Origin: Rubricella sp038526735
Lineage (GTDB): Bacteria; Pseudomonadota; Alphaproteobacteria; Rhodobacterales; Rhodobacteraceae
NCBI GenBank assembly: GCA_038526735.1
Contig: JBCBGM010000047.1
Span: forward strand, 1 to 20,456
Length of the DNA: 20,456 nt
Direction of reading: 5' to 3'
This document shows positions 1 through 6,263 of this stretch, in pieces. The position numbers were made by a program, and so were the translations under genes. Position 1 is the stretch's first letter. Each line of letters begins with the position of its first letter. The notes under the pieces are model-generated. The model was not told the origin of the DNA. It saw only the letters and a program-made list of their open reading frames with translations, and ran no database searches.

Positions 1-45
1 GGGATCAATAGCGCCTGCGTGGGCACCGCACGCGCTATTGATCCC
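1..45. repeat. Perfect 14-bp inverted repeat at the window edge
   Basis: Positions 1-14 (GGGATCAATAGCGC) are the exact reverse complement of 32-45. After one C-C mismatch a further four pairs form (16-19 with 27-30) around a 7-nt loop. The right arm encodes the conserved ALLIP of MutL, so it is the genuine copy. The left arm lies where less conserved residues are expected. This looks like a fold-back at a contig end, though a real hairpin in the gene is possible. Confidence 0.8.
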
Positions 46-451
46 TGAGATGGTGTCGGTGTCCGAAGGAGACCGCGCCGCGTTGCTGAGCCATGCGGAG
101 ACATTGGGCCAAGCAGGACTGGTGATCGAGGCGTTCGGGGCTGGTGCCGTCTGCGTGCGCGAAACGCCTGCGCCACTCGGAGAGGTCAATGCAGAGGCGC
201 TGCTGCGCGATATTCTCGATGAGTTGCAGGACAGTGGTGCGAGCGATCTGGTGGGCGCAAAGGTCGATGCAGTGCTCTCGCGCATGGCCTGCCATGGCTC
301 CGTGCGGTCGGGGCGGCGGATGAGCGCTGAGGAAATGAACGCGCTTTTGCGAGAGATGGAGGCCACGCCGAATTCGGGCCAGTGCAACCATGGGCGGCCC
401 ACTTATGTGGAGCTCAAGCTCAAAGACATCGAGCGCCTCTTCGGTCGATAG
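2..451 (+). CDS. mutL: DNA mismatch repair protein MutL, C-terminal part (5' end cut by window)
   Basis: MutL is the ATPase that couples MutS mismatch recognition to strand incision and excision. Only the C-terminal dimerisation/endonuclease region is present, about 149 codons, and the frame is open to the left edge. The family marks are ACHGSVRSGRRM, which matches the conserved metal-site region, and GQCNHGRPT, the counterpart of the C(P/N)HGRP motif of endonuclease-type MutL. The stretch ALLIPE followed by VRETPA and LGEV also matches alphaproteobacterial MutL. The protein ends in IERLFGR and a TAG stop, a usual MutL ending. The first 14 or so codons are doubtful because positions 1-45 form a near-perfect hairpin that may be an assembly artefact. 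A TTG at 38 could look like a start but is internal to the gene. Confidence 0.93.
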   Translation, partial: GSIAPAWAPHALLIPEMVSVSEGDRAALLSHAETLGQAGLVIEAFGAGAVCVRETPAPLGEVNAEALLRDILDELQDSGASDLVGAKVDAVLSRMACHGSVRSGRRMSAEEMNALLREMEATPNSGQCNHGRPTYVELKLKDIERLFGR

Positions 452-569
452 TGCGCTGCGGCAACCTATTGAAATGAATACCCAAGTATTCTTTGCCATT
501 GCGGCTTCCGTCTGCTGAAAGCCTCTCAAAGCACCCTATCTGTGTGCGGACGTTGAGGAGCGAGTGACG

Positions 570-1874
570 ATGGACCCGCGTATCATCCCTGATCATCCGC
601 AGCGCTTTGCGCTGTCAAACGAGCTACATGCCCGCCCGTTCCCAGAGATCAAGGCGCCGTGCCGTGCGGTACACCTAACAATCATGTCCGACGATGGGGC
701 GGAGCGGGATCCGGAGCTGGACCGCGCGCATCTGAAAGCCCTGTTGGATCGGTACGGGGCGCAGCATCCGGCGCCCGATGCGTCTCACTACTTTGGTAGT
801 CTGGGCACGGTGCAGCTGAAGTGGGAGCGGCACACCGAGTTTGTTTCTTATACGCTCTTCGCCGAAGGCGTTTCTGAGACGCCTTATGACGGCACCACGA
901 TGAAAATCTTTCCCGACGATTGGCTGGCGGAGGCGCCGGGCTTGGTGCTGACCTCTGCCTTGGTGCGGGTCGAGGTGGTGGAGACTATGGAGGAGGCGGA
1001 AGACCGCCTGCGCACCATCGTTCCGCGCCATTTTGCCAATGAGAGCTTAGCGGCAGCGCGGGTGGTGGATGATTGCGCGTTGGTGTTCTCAGACTTCCGC
1101 ATCCACGAGCAGGGCCAGATCCGCATCGGTGCGATGTTCTTGCCCGACGTCGGGCCGCGCCGCACCGGGCGGATCGTGCAGCGCTTGCTAGAGATCGAGA
1201 CCTACAAGGCCGCCTCGATGCTCACCTTGCCCGTCGCGCGCGAGGTGGCCGGTAAGGTGAATGAGCTTGACCGCGAACTTTCTGCACTCGTGCGCAACAT
1301 GGCCGACACTGATCAAAAAGATGCCGAAACGCTGGAGCGGCTGTTGAACATGTCGGCCGATCTGGAGGCGCTTTCGGCGAACTCCGCTTTTCGGTTTGGC
1401 GCGCGCGGGGCCTATGCGGCGATTGTGAACCAACGGATTGATGTGCTGCGAGAAACGCGCGCGGCGGGGCGGCAAACCTTCGCCGAGTTTATGATGCGCC
1501 GGTACGATCCGGCGATGCGGACCTGTGAGAGCGCGGAGCGGCGGTTGATCACGCTTTCTGGGCGGACGGAGCGCGCGGGCAATCTTTTGCGCACGCGGGT
1601 GGATGTGCGTTTGGCGCAGCAAAACCGCTCTTTGCTGGAGAGTATGGATCGCCGGGCTGCGCTGCAGTTGCGGTTGCAAGAAACGGTCGAGGGGCTCTCG
1701 GTGGTGGCGATCAGTTACTACGCCGTGAGCCTTGTGGGCTATCTGCTGGCGCCTGCCGGATCTGTTGTCGGGTTGAGCAAAGAAGCGGTGATCGCGCTGG
1801 TAACGATCCCGGTGATCGGGGTCGTTTGGTCCTTCGTTCGGCGGATCCGGAATGGGATTACGAAGCGGACCTAA
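570..1874 (+). CDS. DUF3422 family membrane-anchored protein
   Basis: This is a 434-residue protein of the DUF3422 family, whose function is unknown. The N-terminus HPQRFALSNELHARPFPEIKAPCRAVHL is the family's most recognisable stretch. The bulk is soluble and helix-rich, with many Arg/Glu/Leu residues between about 230 and 370. Two membrane segments close the protein, at roughly residues 376-396 (LSVVAISYYAVSLVGYLL) and 405-425 (AVIALVTIPVIGVVWSFV), followed by a basic tail that is probably cytoplasmic. I chose the ATG at 570 because GAGGAG ends at 560, giving 9-nt spacing. The in-frame GTG at 564 is too close. The gene stands alone between mutL and a repeat-rich gap. DUF3422 proteins are common and full length in alphaproteobacteria, and nothing here suggests damage. 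Confidence 0.85.
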   Translation: MDPRIIPDHPQRFALSNELHARPFPEIKAPCRAVHLTIMSDDGAERDPELDRAHLKALLDRYGAQHPAPDASHYFGSLGTVQLKWERHTEFVSYTLFAEGVSETPYDGTTMKIFPDDWLAEAPGLVLTSALVRVEVVETMEEAEDRLRTIVPRHFANESLAAARVVDDCALVFSDFRIHEQGQIRIGAMFLPDVGPRRTGRIVQRLLEIETYKAASMLTLPVAREVAGKVNELDRELSALVRNMADTDQKDAETLERLLNMSADLEALSANSAFRFGARGAYAAIVNQRIDVLRETRAAGRQTFAEFMMRRYDPAMRTCESAERRLITLSGRTERAGNLLRTRVDVRLAQQNRSLLESMDRRAALQLRLQETVEGLSVVAISYYAVSLVGYLLAPAGSVVGLSKEAVIALVTIPVIGVVWSFVRRIRNGITKRT

Positions 1875-1885
1875 AGCGCGTGCCT

Positions 1886-2051
1886 GACCGACCGACAGGT
1901 CTGGCGCATTGGAGGGTGAGGGGTGTTGTTCGGCGCAAATGCCGGTGTGCGGGGATATACTCAGTTGTCCTTAGCAAAGCTGCGCTATCCTTCGGTCTGG
2001 CTTGCGCTGGGTTGTGAAACGCTCTTGAAGGTCCCGGCTCAGGGCCGGGAC
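1886..2051 (+). repeat. Dispersed 166-bp intergenic repeat, copy A
   Basis: It aligns end to end and without a gap to 20071-20236, with about 124 of 166 positions identical by hand count. The first 35 bp differ at one position. The last 21 bp, a palindrome, also differ at one position. The centre is diverged but keeps blocks such as CTGCGC and TCGGTCTGGC. It begins 11 bp after the DUF3422 stop codon, and copy B has the same orientation relative to its upstream gene. Confidence 0.85.
2031..2051. repeat. 21-nt GTCCCGG-N7-CCGGGAC palindrome (copy 1)
   Basis: The stem is GTCCCGGC/GCCGGGAC, 8 bp, around a 5-nt loop TCAGG. It is the 3' end of repeat copy A and differs by one base from the palindrome at 20216-20236. 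Similar GTCCCGG...CCGGGAC palindromes are scattered through many alphaproteobacterial genomes. Confidence 0.8.
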
Positions 2052-2079
2052 TTAGCCCGGCTGGAGGCGACTAGCCTCC

Positions 2080-2210
2080 GGCCACGCCCTCCCTCCCGTA
2101 TGGGAGGGCGTCTTTGCAACGTCGGCCATCGCACGAACCAAATGCGGGTTTGAGAGATAAATCGCGGTGCTCGTACTTCTCGAAACGCCCACCCGAGGGA
2201 GGGCGTGGCC
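2080..2210. repeat. 16-bp perfect inverted repeat pair with 99-bp spacer
   Basis: The left arm at 2080-2095 (GGCCACGCCCTCCCTC) is the exact reverse complement of 2195-2210. Part of the left arm (2084-2093) also pairs with 2102-2111 over an 8-nt loop, so two alternative hairpins compete. The inner 99 bp have no recognised open frame. It could be a small non-autonomous element or an extended 3' hairpin. I see no clear target-site duplication at the arm ends. Confidence 0.75.
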
Positions 2211-2234
2211 TCCCCAGTGTATTCATTCCGCGAG

Positions 2235-2255
2235 GTCCCAGATCACGTCCGGGAC
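2235..2255. repeat. 21-nt GTCCC/GGGAC palindrome (copy 2, degenerate)
   Basis: It has the same 21-nt length as the other palindromes, with a GGTCCC/GGGACC stem (2234-2239 with 2251-2256) around a longer loop because one arm has mutated. It lies 12 bp past the gloB stop, so on the minus strand it is directly downstream of gloB. Confidence 0.6.
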
Positions 2256-2267
2256 CGGTGCGCACAC

Positions 2268-3035
2268 TCAAAAGTTGTCTTTCCGGTGGCGGATTTCGGT
2301 GAAGACGGCGGCGGCGTCTGCGCCGTCCATGCCGATAGCTGCCTGTGTTTCGGGGAGGTGGGCGCGCAGGAAGGGGTTGGTGGCTTTCTCGACGCCGAGG
2401 TTTGAGGGGACGGTGAATTCTCCCTTTGCGCGGGCGGCCTCAATCTCGGCGGCGCGGGCGACCAAGGCTGCGTTCTCTGGCTCGACCGATAGCGCGTATT
2501 TGGTATTGGAGGCGGTGTATTCGTGACCGGAGCAGACCGTTGTGCTGTCGGGCATGGCGAGAAACTTCTGCATGGAGGCCCACATCATCGGCCCGTCGCC
2601 CTCAAACAAACGCCCGCAGCCCATGGCCATCAGAGAATCCGCCGAAAACACTGTTTCATCCTCGGCAAAGTGAAAGGCGATATGGCCCACGGTGTGGCCA
2701 TAGACCTCGAGCACCGCACCGGTGCAGTTGCCAACAGTGACGCTGTCCCCTTCTTTCACGGCTGTATCGAGTTTGGGGAGGCGGTGGGCATCCGCCTCTG
2801 CCCCCACAACAGTACAGCCGTATTTCGCCACAAGCTCGGGCACGCCATCGATATGGTCTGGGTGGTGGTGGGTCAGGAGAATTGTCGAGAGTGTCCAGCC
2901 CCGCTCATCAAGTGCCGCGATAATTGGCGCGGCCTCTGGCGCGTCTACCAGGCCGATGGTGCCGGTCGCCGTATCCTCTAGGAGGAAAGCGTAGTTGTCG
3001 GACAGGCATGGGATGGTGATGATGTTAAGTGGCAT
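2268..3035 (-). CDS. gloB: Hydroxyacylglutathione hydrolase (glyoxalase II)
   Basis: This enzyme hydrolyses S-D-lactoylglutathione to D-lactate and glutathione, the second step of cytosolic methylglyoxal detoxification. At 255 residues it has the usual length for bacterial GloB. The metallo-beta-lactamase metal-site motifs are in order: THHHPDH at residues 55-61, GHTVGH at 113-118, SADSL with the bridging Asp at 133, and SGHEYT with His171. The C-terminal helical region carries NTKYALSVEPEN, where the glutathione-binding residues of the family lie, and ends in FTEIRHRKDNF, a typical GloB ending. The ATG at 3035 is preceded by GGGGGAG at suitable distance. It is divergent from the methyltransferase-like gene across 75 bp, a neighbour pair I associate with this family in Rhodobacteraceae. 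Confidence 0.95.
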   Translation of the reverse strand: MPLNIITIPCLSDNYAFLLEDTATGTIGLVDAPEAAPIIAALDERGWTLSTILLTHHHPDHIDGVPELVAKYGCTVVGAEADAHRLPKLDTAVKEGDSVTVGNCTGAVLEVYGHTVGHIAFHFAEDETVFSADSLMAMGCGRLFEGDGPMMWASMQKFLAMPDSTTVCSGHEYTASNTKYALSVEPENAALVARAAEIEAARAKGEFTVPSNLGVEKATNPFLRAHLPETQAAIGMDGADAAAVFTEIRHRKDNF

Positions 3036-3110
3036 GGCGAAGGCTCCCCCGGTCTATTAGTTTAGGCGCAGTATGGGGCGGCGTGTCGCCCATTCCCAGA
3101 GGCAAGCGCA
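3036..3110. promoter_or_regulatory. Divergent promoter region between gloB and the methyltransferase-like gene
   Basis: The 75-bp gap must hold the promoters or leaders of both divergent genes. It contains an AT-rich patch near 3055-3065 and an imperfect hairpin GGGCG/CGCCC (3076-3080 with 3087-3091). I cannot assign convincing -35/-10 boxes. Confidence 0.4.
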
Positions 3111-3902
3111 ATGCATCTCGATGTTCTGGACCTAAAGGCGTTTTACTACCGCACCACGCTGGGGCGCTGGGTGCAGGCGGCATTGCAGCGCCGGGTCAAA
3201 GAGATGTGGACCGGCACGCGCGGTTGCCGGGTAGAGGGGTTTGGCTTTGCCGCGCCCCTACTGCGCCCGTTTATGGGCGAATCTGAGTTGCTGTTGAACT
3301 TCATGCCCGCTGAGCAAGGAGTGATGCGCTGGCCCGCGGATGGGGCCAACCGGTCGGTGCTTGTGGAAGAGACGGCCTGGCCAATTGAGGCGGGTAGTGT
3401 GGATCGGTTGATCGTGGCGCATGGGTTGGAGACGTGCGAGCGGCCCGCCGCTTTGCTTGAAGAGATGTACCGCGTTGTCGCGCCCGAGGGGCGGATCATT
3501 GTGATTGTGCCCAACCGGTTGGGCAGTTGGGCGCGGCGGGATGCCACACCGTTTGGCTATGGCCGGCCCTACTCGCAAGGCCAGCTTGATCGGCAGTTGC
3601 GAGAGCATGGGTTTGATCCGGTCTCCCATCACGGGGCGCTCTATGCTCCGCCGCACTACGGGCGAAAGTCTCTGCGGATGGCCAATTGGGTTGAGCGGGC
3701 GGCGCACCGGATTGATCCGCAGCGCTTTGCCGGGGTTTTGGTCGTGGAGGCGATGAAGCGGCTTTATCCGCCGCCGACCAAACTTGCAGAGCGGGCGCGC
3801 AACCCGCTGGGGCTGTTTGGAGACATCAGCACGCCAGTGCCTGCGCAGCCAGCAGGGGTGCGGGGATTCGGTGTCGAAAAGGGGTTGCAGCGCGATCCAT
3901 AA
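3111..3902 (+). CDS. Class I SAM-dependent methyltransferase-like protein
   Basis: The 263-residue protein resembles the methyltransferase type 11 fold. The SAM-loop region appears as CRVEGFGFAAPLL (residues 39-51), a G-x-G-x-A version that lacks the usual acidic-xGxGxG form. The later strands are clearer: WPIEAGSVDRLIVAHGLETCERPAALLEEMYRVVAPEGRIIVIVPNR corresponds to the motif II to motif III stretch with its post-strand helix. No substrate can be inferred. The C-terminal part is basic and contains repeated Arg-rich helices. The ATG at 3111 has only a weak Shine-Dalgarno (AGAGGC), but no better start fits. Its divergent position beside gloB suggests a conserved association but does not tell its function. 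It may not methylate at all. Confidence 0.75.
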   Translation: MHLDVLDLKAFYYRTTLGRWVQAALQRRVKEMWTGTRGCRVEGFGFAAPLLRPFMGESELLLNFMPAEQGVMRWPADGANRSVLVEETAWPIEAGSVDRLIVAHGLETCERPAALLEEMYRVVAPEGRIIVIVPNRLGSWARRDATPFGYGRPYSQGQLDRQLREHGFDPVSHHGALYAPPHYGRKSLRMANWVERAAHRIDPQRFAGVLVVEAMKRLYPPPTKLAERARNPLGLFGDISTPVPAQPAGVRGFGVEKGLQRDP

Positions 3903-4136
3903 CGAATGGGTTAAGAATGGTGGCCCTTAACCCGGTGCAAACCGTCGCAGGGGAGCGTGCATCCAAGCCAACCGTTTGATTTACATCACTATTCATAATC
4001 TGACTGTGCGGTGCGGTATTGTTGTCAGCCCCAAACCTCTCTGCTATCACGCCGCCAATTCAGACATCGGGAGCTGCTGAGCGCTCGATTGGGTATGCCC
4101 GGTTCCAACGGGCGGAAAGAACAAAGGTGGGTGCCC
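3903..4136 (+). promoter_or_regulatory. atpH: Leader and probable promoter region of the atp operon
   Basis: This 234-bp gap lies between the methyltransferase-like gene and atpH. It starts with an 8-bp inverted repeat GGGTTAAG/CTTAACCC (3908-3915 with 3926-3933) lacking a T tract. An FNR/CRP-family half-symmetric box lies at 3976-3989, and a -10-like CATAAT at 3994-3999. No good TTGACA-type -35 lies at the right distance from CATAAT. Transcription of the whole F1 operon most likely starts here. Confidence 0.5.
3976..3989. promoter_or_regulatory. Putative FNR/FnrL-type binding site upstream of atpH
   Basis: The sequence TTGAT-TTAC-ATCAC matches the FNR/Anr/Dnr consensus TTGAT-N4-ATCAA at 9 of 10 defined bases. 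It lies about 155 bp upstream of the atpH start and just before CATAAT. If that is the -10 box, the site would centre near -24, a place where binding would block rather than activate RNA polymerase. Confidence 0.4.
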
Positions 4137-4697
4137 GTGGCGGCTACAACTTCCATCGTATCCGGGGTCGCAGGACGCTACGCGACTGCCCTTTTTGAAA
4201 TTGCTACCGAGACCAACGCCGTTGACGCGATTGAGGCAGACCTCAATGCGCTCGGGGCCGCGCTCGTCGAAAGTGCAGACCTGCGCGACCTGACGACCTC
4301 GCCGCTTTATGGCCGCGATGATCAGGGCAAGGCGATGGGCGCTGTCGCGGGTGCGATGTCGCTCGGTCCGATCGTGACCAACACGGTTTTGCTGATGGCC
4401 TCAAAGCGGCGCCTGTTTGCGCTGGCGGATGTCATCAAAGGTTTCAAAGCGCTCGCCGCAGAGGCGCGCGGAGAGGTGACCGCCGAGGTAACCTCCGCGA
4501 CAGCGCTGACAGATGCGCAGCGCGGCGCGCTTGCAGCAGCACTCAAGGCATCGGTTGGCTCCGATGTGGTTCTTAATACAGCCGTCGATGAAAGCCTCAT
4601 CGGCGGTTTAATCGTTAAAGTGGGTTCTCGCATGATCGACACGTCGGTGCGTGCGAAGCTCGCTTCCCTCCAAAACGCCATGAAAGAGGTCGGATAA
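4137..4697 (+). CDS. atpH: ATP synthase F1 subunit delta
   Basis: The delta subunit caps the alpha3beta3 head and joins it to the peripheral stalk (subunit b) of the F-type ATP synthase on the cytoplasmic face. The sequence has the family start SGVAGRYATALFEIA and the conserved C-terminal region DESLIGGLIVKVGSRMIDTSVRAKLASLQNAM. The open frame extends upstream to 4011, but that extension is not delta-like. I chose GTG at 4137 because AAAGG at 4123-4127 sits about 9 nt ahead and the result, 186 residues, is the usual length. GTG at 4131 in the same frame is possible but too near that site. It is the first gene of atpHAGDC, and its stop lies 1 bp before the atpA ATG. Confidence 0.93.
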   Translation: MAATTSIVSGVAGRYATALFEIATETNAVDAIEADLNALGAALVESADLRDLTTSPLYGRDDQGKAMGAVAGAMSLGPIVTNTVLLMASKRRLFALADVIKGFKALAAEARGEVTAEVTSATALTDAQRGALAAALKASVGSDVVLNTAVDESLIGGLIVKVGSRMIDTSVRAKLASLQNAMKEVG

Positions 4698-4698
4698 G

Positions 4699-6237
4699 AT
4701 GAGCATTCAGGCGGCAGAGATCTCTGCGATCCTCAAAGAGCAGATCCAGAACTTCGGCCAAGACGCAGAAGTTTCCGAGATCGGCCAAGTGCTGTCCGTT
4801 GGTGACGGTATTGCGCGCGTTCACGGCCTCGACAATGTGCAGGCTGGTGAGATGGTCGAATTCCCCGGTGGTATCCGCGGGATGGCTCTTAACCTCGAAA
4901 TCGACAACGTCGGTGTCGTGATCTTCGGCTCGGATGCGAGCATTAAAGAAGGTGACACCGTTAAGCGCACCAACTCCATCGTGGACGTGCCGGTGGGCAA
5001 GGGCCTGCTGGGCCGCGTCGTGGACGCGCTCGGCAACCCGCTCGACGGCAAGGGCCCGATTGAAGCGGCTGAGCGTAAGGTTGCGGACGTTAAGGCGCCG
5101 GGCATCATCCCGCGTAAATCGGTGCACGAGCCGATGCTCACGGGCCTCAAGGCGATCGACGCGCTGATCCCGGTGGGCCGTGGCCAGCGCGAGCTGATCA
5201 TTGGTGACCGCCAGACCGGTAAAACCGCCGTCGCACTCGACGCGATCCTGAACCAAAAGTCCTACAATGACGCGGCTGGGGATGATGAGAGCAAGAAGCT
5301 CTACTGCGTCTATGTTGCCGTGGGTCAGAAGCGCTCCACTGTGGCGCAGTTGGTGAAGAAGCTCGAAGAAACCGGCGCGATTGAATACTCCATCGTGGTT
5401 GCGGCCACTGCGTCTGACCCGGCGCCGATGCAGTATCTTGCACCGTACTCTGCAACGGCGATGGCGGAATTCTTCCGCGACAACGGCATGCACGCTCTGG
5501 CGATCTATGACGATCTGTCGAAGCAGGCTGTGTCGTATCGCCAGATGTCCCTGCTGCTGCGCCGCCCGCCGGGCCGCGAAGCGTATCCGGGTGACGTTTT
5601 CTACCTGCACTCCCGCCTGCTGGAGCGGTCTGCAAAGCTGAACGAAGACAACGGCGCTGGCTCGCTGACGGCTCTGCCCGTGATCGAAACCCAGGGCGGT
5701 GACGTTTCGGCGTTTATTCCGACCAACGTGATCTCGATCACCGACGGTCAGATCTTCCTTGAGACGGAACTGTTCTATCAGGGCATCCGCCCGGCAGTGA
5801 ACACAGGTCTGTCGGTGTCTCGTGTGGGCTCTTCGGCACAGACGAAGGCAATGAAGTCTGTCGCGGGTTCGATCAAGCTGGAGCTGGCTCAGTATCGCGA
5901 GATGGCAGCCTTCGCACAGTTTGGCTCTGACCTTGATGCGGCAACGCAGAAGCTCTTGAACCGTGGCGCGCGCCTGACCGAGCTCTTGAAGCAGGCACAG
6001 TATTCACCGCTCACCAACGCCGAGCAGGTTGTGGTGATCTATGCCGGCACGCAGGGCTATCTCGACGGGATCGCGGTTGGCAAAGTGAAAGCGTTTGAAG
6101 ACGGCCTCCTGGCGGAGCTGCGCAACAACCACGCTGATCTGCTGGCAGATATCCGCGACAACGACCGCAAGGTGTCGGGCGAGTTGGCTGACAAGATCAA
6201 GGCGATACTCGACGAGTACGCCAAGACCTTCGCCTGA
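4699..6237 (+). CDS. atpA: ATP synthase F1 subunit alpha
   Basis: Alpha carries the non-catalytic nucleotide sites and forms the hexameric head with beta. The protein is 512 residues, the standard length. The Walker A motif GDRQTGKT is at residues 169-176, the N-terminal beta-barrel region runs to about 95, and the family signature PAVNTGLSVSRVGSSAQ is in the second half. The C-terminal helical bundle ends at DEYAKTFA. The ATG at 4699 is separated by 1 bp from the atpH stop, so translation is probably coupled. The long minus-strand frame opposite this gene is a codon-bias shadow. Confidence 0.99.
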   Translation: MSIQAAEISAILKEQIQNFGQDAEVSEIGQVLSVGDGIARVHGLDNVQAGEMVEFPGGIRGMALNLEIDNVGVVIFGSDASIKEGDTVKRTNSIVDVPVGKGLLGRVVDALGNPLDGKGPIEAAERKVADVKAPGIIPRKSVHEPMLTGLKAIDALIPVGRGQRELIIGDRQTGKTAVALDAILNQKSYNDAAGDDESKKLYCVYVAVGQKRSTVAQLVKKLEETGAIEYSIVVAATASDPAPMQYLAPYSATAMAEFFRDNGMHALAIYDDLSKQAVSYRQMSLLLRRPPGREAYPGDVFYLHSRLLERSAKLNEDNGAGSLTALPVIETQGGDVSAFIPTNVISITDGQIFLETELFYQGIRPAVNTGLSVSRVGSSAQTKAMKSVAGSIKLELAQYREMAAFAQFGSDLDAATQKLLNRGARLTELLKQAQYSPLTNAEQVVVIYAGTQGYLDGIAVGKVKAFEDGLLAELRNNHADLLADIRDNDRKVSGELADKIKAILDEYAKTFA

Positions 6238-6263
6238 TCCGGAACGCGTGAGAGGAGCGGCAG

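Larger units (their letters stand above)
1875..2267. other. 393-bp convergent intergenic region made mostly of repeats
   Basis: No supported gene lies between the DUF3422 stop and the gloB stop. The gap holds, left to right: copy A of a 166-bp dispersed element (1886-2051), ending in a GTCCCGG/CCGGGAC palindrome; a small GGAGGC/GCCTCC hairpin (2063-2079); the left arm of a 16-bp inverted repeat (2080-2095) that also pairs locally with 2102-2111; about 83 bp of unremarkable spacer; the right arm (2195-2210); and a second palindrome (2235-2255). Short open frames cross it on both strands but have no family features. Confidence 0.8.

Noticed and set aside
476..491. GAATAC/GTATTC hairpin followed by TTT after mutL, a possible terminator
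   Set aside because: The stem is only 6 bp, AT-rich, and the T tract is three bases, so it is too weak to support.
1826..2153. Small open frames across repeat copy A (for example encoding PDRPTGLAHWRV), with a counterpart in copy B
   Set aside because: The similar peptides follow from the shared DNA repeat. The frames end at different points in the two copies, and mismatches do not favour third codon positions.
3908..3933. TTAA pairs resembling a CtrA site (TTAA-N7-TTAA)
   Set aside because: The two TTAA blocks are too far apart (about 13 bp rather than 7) and are better explained as arms of an inverted repeat.
4615..5610. A 331-codon minus-strand open frame opposite atpA
   Set aside because: It is a codon-bias shadow of a very strongly conserved gene, and its composition (rich in His, Arg and Val) is unlike a real protein.
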